Assembly (NCBI RefSeq): GCF_000347035.1
Contig: NZ_ANIJ01000023.1
Span: forward strand, 1-64,000
DNA: 64,000 nt
Source of the DNA: Leptospira sp. B5-022
Lineage (GTDB): Bacteria; Spirochaetota; Leptospiria; Leptospirales; Leptospiraceae
Reading direction: 5' to 3'
The stretch's first letter is position 1. Each line of letters begins with the position of its first letter. Shown here piece after piece: positions 8,163 to 17,208 of this stretch. The notes below the pieces were generated by a model, which was given only the letters and a program-made list of their open reading frames with translations, was not told where the DNA came from and did no database searches. Position numbers and translations under genes: made by a program.

Positions 8163-11132
8163 TTACATTTTATAACTTGCGGAAATCGAGATAGAGATAC
8201 CTTCCCTATATTTGAAATAGGTTTGTTCTACCCCGTATACATTATCCACTTGAGTCGCTTTGAACATAGTGTTGGTAATATTCCGGACCGCAAATTTTAG
8301 ATCTAGATGTTCTCCTTTTTGCCATCCGTAGATAAAATCCAAAACTCCTGCCGGTTGGTGGATTGCGTTTGGCACACCGTTACCTCCTACTACTACGATC
8401 CTTTCCGAGAAATAATTGTAGTATAATCCGAGACTATGGTGTTTTTCCTGATCCGGGAAGTAGGTAAACTTAAGATTGAACACTCTTTCGGATTGGCCTT
8501 GGAGAGATCTGGTTTTATCCGTAGGAGCAAGTCCAAATAATTCGGAATAAATGGATACAAATCCGAGTCTTGCCGCATAGTATTCGGAATCGTTTAGAAC
8601 AGTAACCTTGGATTTGATGAAGAAAAGATTTCCTTCGATCCTAAAATGGTTCCAGAAATCTTTTCTATAGTCTAACTCGATCCCTTCTATATCCCCTTGT
8701 TTTGCATTTGCAAATGTATAACGAACTTGAGGTTGCCCTGCCACAGGGATACCGATCTGTTCGATCGGATCGGACATTCTCTTTTTGAAAATTGCCGCTC
8801 CGATATAATCGGTCGCAGTCAAATACCATTCGTATCTCAAGTCATAATTATGGATATAGGTCCTGTTCAGGTTTGAATTTCCTTGGATCCTATCCGCAGC
8901 GAAATAGGGAGAGAAATAGAAAGGAGAAAGTTCTCTTAGATCGGGTCTTGTTACCGTTTCCGAATATCCAAGCCTTAAGTTCATATCTTCTTTGAATTCC
9001 CAGGTCAGGTTTGCGGAAGGAAGAAGGTCCCTTGTTCTTAAATTTCCGATCCCGTTATTATCCGCCTGGCAGATCCCATTTGCAACTGCATATTCTCTGA
9101 CAAGACTATTCTTAATGCTACACCCGCTTCCATAGATCTGAGAGAGAGAAGTTTCGTATAGATAAGAATCTCTTAATGCAAATGTTGCCACCGTTTGGCT
9201 GCTGTCCTCGTATCTGGCTCCCCCTAAGAAGTTCAGCTTGGAAGCGATTGGCATTTCCAATTGCAGGAAATAAGCATGTAATTTTTGTCCGGCGTTGTAC
9301 GCGTTATTGTCCCCGAATCTTTCTCTAAACTGTCTATCCCCGTTCAAAAGAGTGATCGGATTGTAAGTGATCTCTCCCGGCACAGGATACAGATCTATCA
9401 TTCCGGGTGCTGCGGCCAAGTTTTGCTGGAATTCCCTGAACCGGAACAATTTGGTCCGATCCAAAGCGGTTGCTCCAAATTTTAATTTGGACTGTAATCC
9501 GTCCCATTGTTTGAAAGGAACCGTATATTTAGCGTTTATGCTCGCTACATCATCGGTAGTATTAGAGAAGTATCTTTGTCCGTCCGGATTTCCTGTACGA
9601 GTGAAGTTGGAACTTGTGGAGTTAATGGAACGCTGCCAAAGTTGGTTTCTGAGGTCCGGTTGGTCTCTTTCTGCTCTGGCAAAGTTTCCATGCCATTCGA
9701 ATTTATGAGGTCTATCTCCGAATGGAGTCCAAGCATGAGTTCCACCCACGGTTTGGTTGAAAAGTGTTCTACTAGTCCACTCCAGGGAATTATTGATATA
9801 ATTGAAGGTATCTATATTATTATATCCGAAGGAACTTCTTACAATTTTATCGGACTGGATCGTATGTAATAATTTATAATAGATTTGTTGTCCTTCTTTT
9901 AGCTGAAAAGTTACGTTTACATTATTTCCGAAATTGACTTCCTCGTTCCAAGTTTGAACATCTTCTTTCTTTAAAAGATTTAGAGAGGTAAAGTCGGTGA
10001 GCAAAGGGTTTATTGAGTTAGCAGAGCTGTATCGATTTTCTTGAGTTTGACGATACCTAAAGTTCCTGGAGTATGTGGATCCGAGTAATACACCTAACCT
10101 CATATCTCCGTTTTGGTTTAGTTTGTATGTATTTCCGAAAGAAAGGTTAAAGGATTTATCCCAAGGAGCGGTGATCTCTTTGGAAGACCAATCGTTTGAA
10201 AAACCGGAAACAGCCATCGCGCTGATCGCTTGTTGTGATAAATTCGAGGTAGGGGAAAGCGGAAGAATATCCGGTAAAGAGCTTACCACTCCCGGTAATT
10301 TTTGATTACTCCCGGTCATCCCGAAAAGATTTGCCATTCCGCCACCTTCGAATGTCTGGAAGGCACGACCGGTCGTAATACTATTATAACCTAGGCCGAA
10401 TCCTATACTCGCTTCTAATTTATCAGGATAATCTTTAGTCTCAATTTTTACGACTCCACCTGAAAATTCGCCGGAATCTTCCGGAGCAAATGTTTTAATG
10501 ATACGAATGTTTTTGATGACACTTGCTGGAAATAGATCTAGAGGGATCACTCTCTTGTCAGGCTCGGTGGAAGGGACCACCGAATCGTTTAATACGGTAG
10601 TGGAGTATCTTTCTCCGAGGCCTCGAACGAAAACGAATTTTCCACCTACAAGAGTTATACCGGTAACTCTCCTAAGTACATCTCCCGCGGAGGAATCCGG
10701 ACTTTTTTTGATCGCTTCTTCAGAGATCCCGTCGGAAACGGTCCCGGATTTTTTTTGCAATTGCAAAAGAGCCGATTCGGATTTATTCAAACCCCTACCT
10801 TGCACGTTTACTGTATCTAATGTCTTAGCACCCAATGTCACATTTACATTCACCGTTTTTCCGGCCTGAATGGTAACATCTCGAACTACCGGATCGTATC
10901 CTGAATACTTGAATTCCACCTTGTGTTGACCCGGAGGAAGTTCCATATTGAATTTTCCGTCAAAATCCGTACGCATCGCTTTACCTGCGGAGCGAACGAT
11001 GACTGCTGTCAAATTAAGGGCATCCCCGGAGTCCGCATCTATAACGGTCCCTGTTAAACGTCCCGTAGCCTGTGCTTGCAAGTAGACTGTCGTTGTCAAA
11101 AACAGCGAGAGAATGGCTAGGTATTTTTTCAT
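8163..11132 (-). CDS. TonB-dependent outer-membrane receptor with N-terminal carboxypeptidase-regulatory-like domain
   Basis: 989 aa. A Sec signal peptide (about 1-21) is followed by a carboxypeptidase-D regulatory-like Ig fold (about 23-105: [38 protein letters not shown]). A plug domain follows (about 120-235, with [27 protein letters not shown] and [12 protein letters not shown]), then a long barrel with alternating strands ending [10 protein letters not shown]. Such receptors import bulky ligands across the outer membrane using TonB/ExbBD energy. The substrate cannot be read from sequence. It is the last gene of a minus-strand cluster with two lipoproteins and a small secreted protein, which may be surface partners; a terminator follows. 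Confidence 0.93.
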   Translation of the reverse strand: MKKYLAILSLFLTTTVYLQAQATGRLTGTVIDADSGDALNLTAVIVRSAGKAMRTDFDGKFNMELPPGQHKVEFKYSGYDPVVRDVTIQAGKTVNVNVTLGAKTLDTVNVQGRGLNKSESALLQLQKKSGTVSDGISEEAIKKSPDSSAGDVLRRVTGITLVGGKFVFVRGLGERYSTTVLNDSVVPSTEPDKRVIPLDLFPASVIKNIRIIKTFAPEDSGEFSGGVVKIETKDYPDKLEASIGFGLGYNSITTGRAFQTFEGGGMANLFGMTGSNQKLPGVVSSLPDILPLSPTSNLSQQAISAMAVSGFSNDWSSKEITAPWDKSFNLSFGNTYKLNQNGDMRLGVLLGSTYSRNFRYRQTQENRYSSANSINPLLTDFTSLNLLKKEDVQTWNEEVNFGNNVNVTFQLKEGQQIYYKLLHTIQSDKIVRSSFGYNNIDTFNYINNSLEWTSRTLFNQTVGGTHAWTPFGDRPHKFEWHGNFARAERDQPDLRNQLWQRSINSTSSNFTRTGNPDGQRYFSNTTDDVASINAKYTVPFKQWDGLQSKLKFGATALDRTKLFRFREFQQNLAAAPGMIDLYPVPGEITYNPITLLNGDRQFRERFGDNNAYNAGQKLHAYFLQLEMPIASKLNFLGGARYEDSSQTVATFALRDSYLYETSLSQIYGSGCSIKNSLVREYAVANGICQADNNGIGNLRTRDLLPSANLTWEFKEDMNLRLGYSETVTRPDLRELSPFYFSPYFAADRIQGNSNLNRTYIHNYDLRYEWYLTATDYIGAAIFKKRMSDPIEQIGIPVAGQPQVRYTFANAKQGDIEGIELDYRKDFWNHFRIEGNLFFIKSKVTVLNDSEYYAARLGFVSIYSELFGLAPTDKTRSLQGQSERVFNLKFTYFPDQEKHHSLGLYYNYFSERIVVVGGNGVPNAIHQPAGVLDFIYGWQKGEHLDLKFAVRNITNTMFKATQVDNVYGVEQTYFKYREGISISISASYKM

Positions 11133-11162
11133 CTGGTTTATTTTCCCTGGTTGATATTTTTG

Positions 11163-11783
11163 TTACGGAGCGACAATACAAACTTTGTATTCACCGCCGA
11201 CCGATAGTATGGATTTGATTTCTTCCAATATGATTACTTTTTTTTCAGGTACGGTTACTTTAATATTTTCTAAATTAATGAACCGGATCGCATTGTGTTG
11301 CCGAATTTTTTTAGTTTCTAGTTGAAAAGTGACTTCCGGACTATTGATAAGTGTCGGATTTCTAAATTTTGAACGAATGCGGGAAATCCCTAATAATTGA
11401 CGAGTGCGGATAGTTGTCTGTCTATCTTCAGGGCTCATATATACCATCCCGTATTTTTCCAACAGAATATTCGGCATAATGATTTTTTCTATATCGTATG
11501 AATTGCAGATAGATTTCGGAAATTCAGTTTTGGGATCTAAAATTTCTAAAAGAAAATTACGAATTGCTTCTTCTTGATTTTTGTATGAGTTCTGTAAAGT
11601 GTATTCACTTTTTACTTGGGATAATAGCAGGTTAATCGATTTCTTTTTCTCTTCCGATTGGCTGGAGTAATTTTCAATTACGGACTCTTTGTATTTTTCT
11701 AATTCCCCTTTGCATTGGGGAAAAAATAAGAAACTGAATATCGTGAGTGTTAGAGATATTTGTAATTTATGTTTCTCTTTCAT
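11163..11783 (-). CDS. Putative lipoprotein of unknown function
   Basis: The start chosen is the ATG at 11783, because it gives a clean lipoprotein signal (MKEKHKLQISLTLTIFSF, lipobox FPQC). A longer open frame reaching 11987 would overlap the upstream gene and lacks a signal. The protein is 206 aa, with a helical charged N-terminal half (EKYKESVIENY, SEEKKKSINLLLSQV) and a beta-rich C-terminal half ending GGEYKVCIVAP. I do not recognise the family. It sits between the beta-helix lipoprotein and the TonB receptor (30 bp from the latter), so a role linked to that receptor is plausible but inferred. Confidence 0.65.
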   Translation of the reverse strand: MKEKHKLQISLTLTIFSFLFFPQCKGELEKYKESVIENYSSQSEEKKKSINLLLSQVKSEYTLQNSYKNQEEAIRNFLLEILDPKTEFPKSICNSYDIEKIIMPNILLEKYGMVYMSPEDRQTTIRTRQLLGISRIRSKFRNPTLINSPEVTFQLETKKIRQHNAIRFINLENIKVTVPEKKVIILEEIKSILSVGGEYKVCIVAP

Positions 11784-11792
11784 TCTTCTTGC

Positions 11793-11824
11793 AAACCGGT
11801 CCCCTTTTTTAAGGGAACCGGTTT
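11793..11824 (-). terminator. Hairpin between the beta-helix lipoprotein and the next gene
   Basis: Arms AAACCGGTCCCCTT (11793-11806) and AAGGGAACCGGTTT (11811-11824) pair with one mismatch around a TTTT loop. On the minus strand the stem lies after the stop of the 11839-13110 gene and ends 9 nt before the ATG at 11783. It could be an intercistronic terminator/attenuator or could limit translation initiation of the next gene. There is no long U-run on the minus strand. Confidence 0.5.
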
Positions 11825-11838
11825 CTTTACTTTTTAAG

Positions 11839-13110
11839 TTAGTTTGCTCTGTAGTAAGTCCAACCGCTATACCACTGTCCGTCTGCACCATTGCCCCCAT
11901 TGATGGACGCATTAATAAGGGTGTAATTAGGCGTTGTAGTGAATTCACAGCTGCTTTCGCCGTATTCAGTAATATCAGCGTCAGCATCGTCCGTTATTGA
12001 GCCGGTAATCGATGGAGATCCGGTCACACTAGTCGAAGTGGCTGGTGTTTTGAAAACAGTTGCTGCGAAAGTAACAGTAGTTTCATTTGATCCGGTAGTA
12101 TTCTCTTGTGTATTGCCTGCACTGGAATTATTTCTCGCCATAAAGATTCCGTTACTGAAATTTCCATGGAATCCTTCTCTAAATTTGTAAGCAGCGGATC
12201 CGGAAACACCGGCGGTAGGAATTCCGATCGCAGTAAAATTCGTGATCGTTGCGGTATATGTACCGTCTCTATATCCGGCCACTGGGTCTGCTCCTCCCCC
12301 TGCAAATCCGTCCATTTCGAAACTTCTTGGATCAGAAGAGTAAGTTCCACCACAAGCAACAGGGTATTTGTGAGTAATGAGAGTATTGATAGTACCTGCG
12401 TAAGCTTCATCCAAGTCGATATCGTCATCCATACCGCCTGTCACAAGAATATGGTCCATATTGACACTGCCGCCCCAAGCTTCGATACCGTCGTCTAAAC
12501 CGCGGTGTACTTGAACGTAAGAGATCGTGGTCCCGGTTCCGACCCCGTAAAGAGAAAGGCCGTTTAACTCGTCACCGGAAGCGACTTCGTTACCTGCGAA
12601 TTCGATACGAACATAATTTAAAATTCCCGAATTATCCGCTTCGTTCGCAGCGGCAACAGTTAATCCGTAAGGTTGAGGGTTTACTCCTTCAGTGTCCCCA
12701 GCGGCAGCACCGGAAGCTCTACCGATGATCACGATTCCACCCCAATCTCCTGGAGCCCGAGATCCCACTGCAATTCCGGATGTGAAAACGATCGGGCTTC
12801 CTGCGGTCCCATCTGCGAAAATTTTTCCGCCAGGAAGTACTAAGATATAAGACCCAGGAAAAGCTTTTACTGTAGTTCCTGGAGCAAATGTAATACTTCC
12901 TCCGCTCTTTACGGTTGCAATTCCGCAAAGTTCTACATTGCCGGAAAAACTTTGTGCAGAGGTAATATCTCCACAAAGTGAGCCTGAACTTAATAAAGCT
13001 AATAAGGCTGAAGCATCGTTAGATTTACTTGCCGGTGGGCAATTGATGTAAGTTATAGAAAGTGCAAAGACCGAAAAAACACTAAGCACTCTTTTTATTT
13101 TTGTTTTCAT
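11839..13110 (-). CDS. Probable right-handed beta-helix surface lipoprotein
   Basis: 423 aa from the ATG at 13110, chosen because AGGAGAT lies 10 nt upstream and the product then starts with a lipoprotein signal (MKTKIKRVLSVFSVFALS, lipobox INC). The sequence is Gly/Asn/Asp-rich, with short strand repeats of the beta-helix kind: SITFAPGTTVKAFPGSYILV, GGKIFADGTAGSPIVF, GDWGGIVIIGRA, ILNYVRIEFAGNE, ISYVQVHRGLDDGIEAWGG and MDHILVTGGMDDDIDLDEAY. The acidic patch DDDIDLDE could bind a metal. Proteins with this look are often encoded beside TonB receptors in Bacteroidetes; here too the receptor gene lies two genes downstream. The function is unknown; I infer a surface binding protein for the receptor substrate. 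Confidence 0.75.
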   Translation of the reverse strand: MKTKIKRVLSVFSVFALSITYINCPPASKSNDASALLALLSSGSLCGDITSAQSFSGNVELCGIATVKSGGSITFAPGTTVKAFPGSYILVLPGGKIFADGTAGSPIVFTSGIAVGSRAPGDWGGIVIIGRASGAAAGDTEGVNPQPYGLTVAAANEADNSGILNYVRIEFAGNEVASGDELNGLSLYGVGTGTTISYVQVHRGLDDGIEAWGGSVNMDHILVTGGMDDDIDLDEAYAGTINTLITHKYPVACGGTYSSDPRSFEMDGFAGGGADPVAGYRDGTYTATITNFTAIGIPTAGVSGSAAYKFREGFHGNFSNGIFMARNNSSAGNTQENTTGSNETTVTFAATVFKTPATSTSVTGSPSITGSITDDADADITEYGESSCEFTTTPNYTLINASINGGNGADGQWYSGWTYYRAN

Positions 13111-13244
13111 AAACAAAATATCTCCTTCGAATGATCCGAATATTCGCTTATTTGCGCTGAAATGTTTTCGAACCTGATATAGAACATAATCCTTTATCTT
13201 TACGTACACGTTACGTCTGGATTAGAGTTGGATTAAAAACTTGG

Positions 13245-13556
13245 TTACCAAGGTAAAAGAAGGAACAATAGTCCGAACCCGCCAAGGATCCCGTAATCAG
13301 TATATCTTTCCTTATCAGGATAGTTTTCCTGTTCCTTTTGTTTCCACTCCACAGGTTTGGCTTCTACAGTAACGGACGTTCTGTCAAAACCTCTACGGGA
13401 GCCGTCTTCGAACTCAACGATCACACCCTGTTCCGTCTGAGTGGTTTTTACGTTCTCGATCACTTCTTTGGTTTTGATATTGGTCACGGTGTCCGCAGAA
13501 AGGGTCCCCAAACATATTAGAAAAATTGAAATTGTAATAAAAGTTCTCGTAATCAT
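13245..13556 (-). CDS. Small secreted or membrane protein
   Basis: 103 aa with an N-terminal signal sequence (MITRTFITISIFLICLGTLSA), a short beta-rich central part (VIVEFEDGSRRGFDRTSVTV) and a hydrophobic C-terminal tail (GILGGFGLLFLLLPW) that could be a membrane anchor. It lies 134 bp upstream of the beta-helix lipoprotein on the same strand and may be the first gene of the cluster leading to the TonB receptor. No family recognised. Confidence 0.7.
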   Translation of the reverse strand: MITRTFITISIFLICLGTLSADTVTNIKTKEVIENVKTTQTEQGVIVEFEDGSRRGFDRTSVTVEAKPVEWKQKEQENYPDKERYTDYGILGGFGLLFLLLPW

Positions 13557-13728
13557 AATGTAATACTTCCGATTCGCTCTATCCTCCTTATGGAAAGTAT
13601 GGATACTCCTGCAATTCGATTAAGGAGAGAACTGTTACAAACAGATTAAATGTAATAAAGGGAAAGGCCGGAAAGTTTGGATACGGATCGATCGATGCGG
13701 ACCAGTCGATCTGTTGTTAAAAGTTGTT

Positions 13729-15417
13729 TTAGGTTTGGACGAACTTCTCCAATTCTTCCAAAAGTATAGGTTTACTTAAGAAATATCCCTGCGCTTCATC
13801 GCAACCCAGATCCTTGATTTTCCGCATTTGAGCCTCGGTTTCCACACCTTCCGCGGTGATTCGAAGTCCTAAACTTTTTCCCAAAGCAACGATCGTTTTG
13901 GATATTGCCAAAGAATTCGGATCCGTTAGAATTTTGCGTACGAAGGATTGGTCCACTTTGAGTGTTTTGAGCGGAATTTTACTTAAATAAGAAAGGCTGG
14001 AGTAACCTGTTCCAAAATCGTCCAAGGCGAGGGAAATCCCCCAGGAATGTAACTCTCCTAAAATTTCCAAAGCTGGCTGCGTATTGGTGATTAAACTCGA
14101 TTCGGTGATCTCCAATTCCAGATCTTCCACACTCAAATCGTTTTTCTCCAAGATATCTAAGACCTTCTTAGTGATATTCTTATCTTCCAATTGTTTTACG
14201 GATAAATTCACCGAGATACGGATCGGGGGAATTCCTCTTTTTTTCCAATTTCCTAAGTCCTCCATTGATTTGGAAAGGACCCATTCGCCCATCTCAGCTA
14301 TAATCCCGCTTTCTTCCGCGATCGGTATGAAGATAGTAGGGGAGATGAGCCCGTATTCCGGATGTTTCCATCTGAGTAATGCTTCTGCGGAGATCTTTTT
14401 TCCGGTTTGTACTTCTATTCTGGGCTGGTACTGAAGGAATAATTGGTTTTTAGATATTGCAAGTCTTAGGTCTTTTTCGAGTAGGTATTTCTCCTTCATT
14501 CTTTCCTTCCATTCGGAAGAATAAGTTTGGATCTTTGTGGTCCCCGAAAGTTTTGCTTGGTTTAAAGCAGTCTCCGATTTCCATAAAAGTTGATCGGACG
14601 ATTTTCCATCATAGGGAAAAACCGAAATTCCAATCTGTATCTCGGAAGAGATCTGATGGTCTACCACATTCAAAGGAGAAGATACGCTGTTTTGGATCTT
14701 CCCTGCCCAGATCTCCGAATCCGTTTCTAAAATTTGGGAAGAAGAAGGTGAAGGAAAGAAAGAAAACTCTCCATCTCCTGTCCTTGCCAGGATGGTTTCC
14801 GGGCCGAGCATCGTTTCCAATTTTTGGACTAAAGCTCTCAGATATAGGTCCCCTATATGCACACCGAAATTGGATCGGATCTGTTTTAAGTGAGTCGCTT
14901 CTAAAGATAGAACAGGAAAACTTAATATTTCCTCTCTCATGGAAAGTTCATGAAGGGAACTACTCAGTCTTTCCAAAAATAGATCCCGATTCGGTAGTCC
15001 GGATAAACCGTCATAGTTAGCCATATAATGGATGAGCTCGTCTAACTTGCGCACAGCGGTAACCGTGTCCGCCATCAAGGAACCGGCTTCATCTTGGAAT
15101 ATTGTGGGTAAATTCGGGAGCTCTCTCTCACTCAGATATCTATTCAATGATCTTGAAGTAAGCATCACCGGAGCTAAAAGTTTATGTAAGGCGAGAAGAG
15201 TGGCCGCAGTTCCTGTAAGAGTTGCCGCAAGAGCAATCCCTAAAATTTTAAGGGCGGTTTGAAAATCCTGTACGGTGGATAAAATGAAAAATAATAAAAG
15301 TGTGATTAAGGGAACATGTGTCCCAAAAAAGGCCACAAGCATAATTTTACTGGAATAGGTTTTAAGAATTCGGATACGACTAAGATAGGAATAGAAATTT
15401 AATCCGTTAAGACTCAT
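13729..15417 (-). CDS. Membrane GGDEF-EAL protein, probable c-di-GMP phosphodiesterase
   Basis: 562 aa. Two transmembrane helices (about 26-46 and 58-78) are followed by a linker and a GGDEF-like domain. Its signature reads GDGEF at 214-218 instead of GG(D/E)EF, so cyclase activity is unlikely. The EAL domain looks intact: EALLRW (345-350), NLS (404-406), ELEITESS, DDFGTGYSS (466-474), KVDQSF and EGVET (523-527). EAL domains hydrolyse c-di-GMP to pGpG; a degenerate GGDEF often acts as a GTP-binding regulatory module. The gene stands alone, with 172 bp to its downstream neighbour. Confidence 0.92.
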   Translation of the reverse strand: MSLNGLNFYSYLSRIRILKTYSSKIMLVAFFGTHVPLITLLLFFILSTVQDFQTALKILGIALAATLTGTAATLLALHKLLAPVMLTSRSLNRYLSERELPNLPTIFQDEAGSLMADTVTAVRKLDELIHYMANYDGLSGLPNRDLFLERLSSSLHELSMREEILSFPVLSLEATHLKQIRSNFGVHIGDLYLRALVQKLETMLGPETILARTGDGEFSFFPSPSSSQILETDSEIWAGKIQNSVSSPLNVVDHQISSEIQIGISVFPYDGKSSDQLLWKSETALNQAKLSGTTKIQTYSSEWKERMKEKYLLEKDLRLAISKNQLFLQYQPRIEVQTGKKISAEALLRWKHPEYGLISPTIFIPIAEESGIIAEMGEWVLSKSMEDLGNWKKRGIPPIRISVNLSVKQLEDKNITKKVLDILEKNDLSVEDLELEITESSLITNTQPALEILGELHSWGISLALDDFGTGYSSLSYLSKIPLKTLKVDQSFVRKILTDPNSLAISKTIVALGKSLGLRITAEGVETEAQMRKIKDLGCDEAQGYFLSKPILLEELEKFVQT

Positions 15418-15861
15418 TAAGGGTTTCCTCGGAATGGGAACGTTATACGTTTTCGCGTGGGGGAAGTTTTTCGTCTTAAGGAAGGTGAAGTTTTCTTCTT
15501 ATAAACCATGCTTTTGAAGAGGCCTTCCGAAACAAGGATAAAAATCGAAGGGGCTAGACCGAAGTGTGTAGTTGATAATTTATTTTTTAGATGTAGGAGT
15601 TCGACAGGCCCACATGTATGAGATTCTTCCACTTGTAAGGGAAGACTATTGTAAATTCTGTAACAATGTTGCGGCAGAACCTCCGTGAACTCTGTCCGAA
15701 TCAAATGCAAAAACATGTTTCGCACAGAGACACGGAGCACACAGAGAGTTGGAAAAGAGCAAATGTATCTCTACAGTTCCCGCACCATTCCTTTATGATT
15801 TCCCGATCCGGCTTATTATAAAACAATTGTTAGAAAAAATATTCGTTTTGAAATTTTTTTC
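15418..15861. other. Intergenic region without a recognised gene
   Basis: It separates the divergent GGDEF-EAL and alkB genes. An open frame at 15417-15740 (minus) has no family features and is taken as spurious. The region contains one copy of the CTCYGTG palindromic repeat (15680-15747) and a half TGTAGGAGT element at 15592-15600. The alkB promoter follows. Confidence 0.5.
15680..15747. repeat. CTCYGTG/CACRGAG palindromic intergenic repeat, copy R1
   Basis: The left arm (15680-15700) reads CCTCCGTGAACTCTGTCCGA and the right arm (about 15719-15747) contains TTCGCACAGAGACACGGAGC followed by ACACAGAGAG. The arms are imperfectly complementary around a central spacer. The same heptamers with 2-nt spacers recur in five other gaps of this window. 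Confidence 0.65.
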
Positions 15862-15889
15862 TTGCCTCGAATTCAGCGTATGTTATAAT
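15862..15889 (+). promoter_or_regulatory. Predicted sigma70-type promoter of alkB
   Basis: TTGCCT (15862-15867) and a perfect TATAAT (15884-15889) are separated by 16 bp. They lie about 70 bp upstream of the alkB ATG on the correct strand. AGGAGAGAGAG just before 15956 supplies a ribosome-binding site. Confidence 0.6.
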
Positions 15890-15955
15890 ACCAAACGTTC
15901 GAAATAAATTAAATCGATTGATTTTCCCGGAAAATCTGGGATAGGAGAGAGAGAA

Positions 15956-17077
15956 ATGAGTGTTGGGAAAAGATTATCCTTTTTGATTGCATACCTAATT
16001 CCGGTTTTGGCCGTGTTAGGTTATTATTTGGGTGGATACTATAATTTTTTAACTTTGGCGGTGGTTTTCGGGATTCTTCCGATCATGGACCTTTGGATCG
16101 GTCCGGATGCGAGCAATCCTAAGGAAGAAGATGTCCCTGAATTGCAAAAGGAATTCTATTTTAGGTTCCTAACCTATGCTTGGGCTTGGATCCAGTTCGG
16201 ATTGGTGATTTGGGCTCTGTGGGAAGTCCAAACCCAACCTCTTTCTACATTGGAATGGGGAGCTTTTGTTTTAGCGATCGGTGTGAATACAGGTGGGATC
16301 GGAATCACCGTAGCACACGAATTGGGGCATAAGAATACAAAGATCGAGCAATGGTATTCCAAGTTCATTCTTATGACCGTATGTTATATGCACTTCTTCA
16401 TAGAACATAACCGAGGCCATCATGTGAATGTTTCCACTCATGAAGACCCGGCTTCCAGCAGGAAAGGGGAGTCCTTCTTTTCTTTTTATCCAAGAACCGT
16501 TTTTGGAAGTTTGACAAGCGCTTGGAATTTAGAGAAAAAAAGATTAGGTAAGCTGGGAAAATCCGTTTGGACTTTGGAGAATGAGATGATCACATCCATG
16601 ATCATTCCTCTTTTATTTATTTCCGCGGTGACGGGGATATTTTATGCGATCACCGGTAATTTGAACTGGCAGGTGCCTGCATTTTTCTTTGTGCAAAGTT
16701 GGATCGCATTCTCTCTGTTAGAGTTGGTGAACTATATCGAACATTACGGCTTAGCTCGTAAGGAAGTTTCTCCGGGAAAATTCGAGAAGGTTTTACCGAT
16801 CCATTCTTGGAACCAAAACTTTAGTTTGTCTAACGCGTTTTTGTTCCAATTACAAAGACATTCCGATCATCATGCAAACGCAGGAAGAAGATACCAATCC
16901 TTACGTCATTTCGAAGAAAGTCCGCAACTCCCTTACGGATACGAATTGATGATCCTTTTGGCTTTATTCCCACCTTTATGGTTTAAGGTAATGGATAAAA
17001 AATTAGATGAATGGAAAAAACAACATGGAGAAACTTCGGTAAACTCCTCCGGAAAAAGGGAACCTGCTACCACATAA
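15956..17077 (+). CDS. alkB: Alkane 1-monooxygenase (AlkB family)
   Basis: 373 aa integral-membrane di-iron hydroxylase that oxidises the terminal methyl of medium-chain n-alkanes using rubredoxin-delivered electrons. All histidine motifs are present: HELGH (121-125), EHNRGHH (150-156), the AlkB-specific NYIEHYGL (259-266) and LQRHSDHHA (299-307). Hydrophobic helices flank the boxes (about 8-45, 70-120, 212-256 and 325-345). Its length is a little under that of the Pseudomonas enzyme. No rubredoxin gene is adjacent. It is a single-gene unit with its own promoter and terminator. Confidence 0.94.
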   Translation: MSVGKRLSFLIAYLIPVLAVLGYYLGGYYNFLTLAVVFGILPIMDLWIGPDASNPKEEDVPELQKEFYFRFLTYAWAWIQFGLVIWALWEVQTQPLSTLEWGAFVLAIGVNTGGIGITVAHELGHKNTKIEQWYSKFILMTVCYMHFFIEHNRGHHVNVSTHEDPASSRKGESFFSFYPRTVFGSLTSAWNLEKKRLGKLGKSVWTLENEMITSMIIPLLFISAVTGIFYAITGNLNWQVPAFFFVQSWIAFSLLELVNYIEHYGLARKEVSPGKFEKVLPIHSWNQNFSLSNAFLFQLQRHSDHHANAGRRYQSLRHFEESPQLPYGYELMILLALFPPLWFKVMDKKLDEWKKQHGETSVNSSGKREPATT

Positions 17078-17106
17078 TCCAGTCTAAAATATAGATCTTT
17101 TTGGTT

Positions 17107-17144
17107 AAGAGTTGGAGGCTGCCCTCTAACTCTTCTTTTTTCTT
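17107..17144 (+). terminator. Rho-independent terminator of alkB
   Basis: AAGAGTTGGAGG (17107-17118) pairs with CCTCTAACTCTT (17123-17134), with one G-T wobble and a 4-nt loop, followed by CTTTTTTCTT. It is placed 30 bp after the alkB stop. Confidence 0.8.
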
Positions 17145-17208
17145 AGGGAATTAGAAAGACCGTTTAGATCTTATAGACCGTTTCAAAAATTAGGTTATCG
17201 CTTAGTGT

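Noticed and set aside
11784..11987. Longer N-terminus for the 206-aa lipoprotein
   Set aside because: It would overlap the coding end of the beta-helix lipoprotein in another frame and hide the clear lipoprotein signal that starts at 11783.
15417..15740. 107-aa open frame on the minus strand upstream of the GGDEF-EAL gene
   Set aside because: No signal, domain or ribosome site; it includes part of repeat R1 and has an irregular composition, so it is taken as non-coding.
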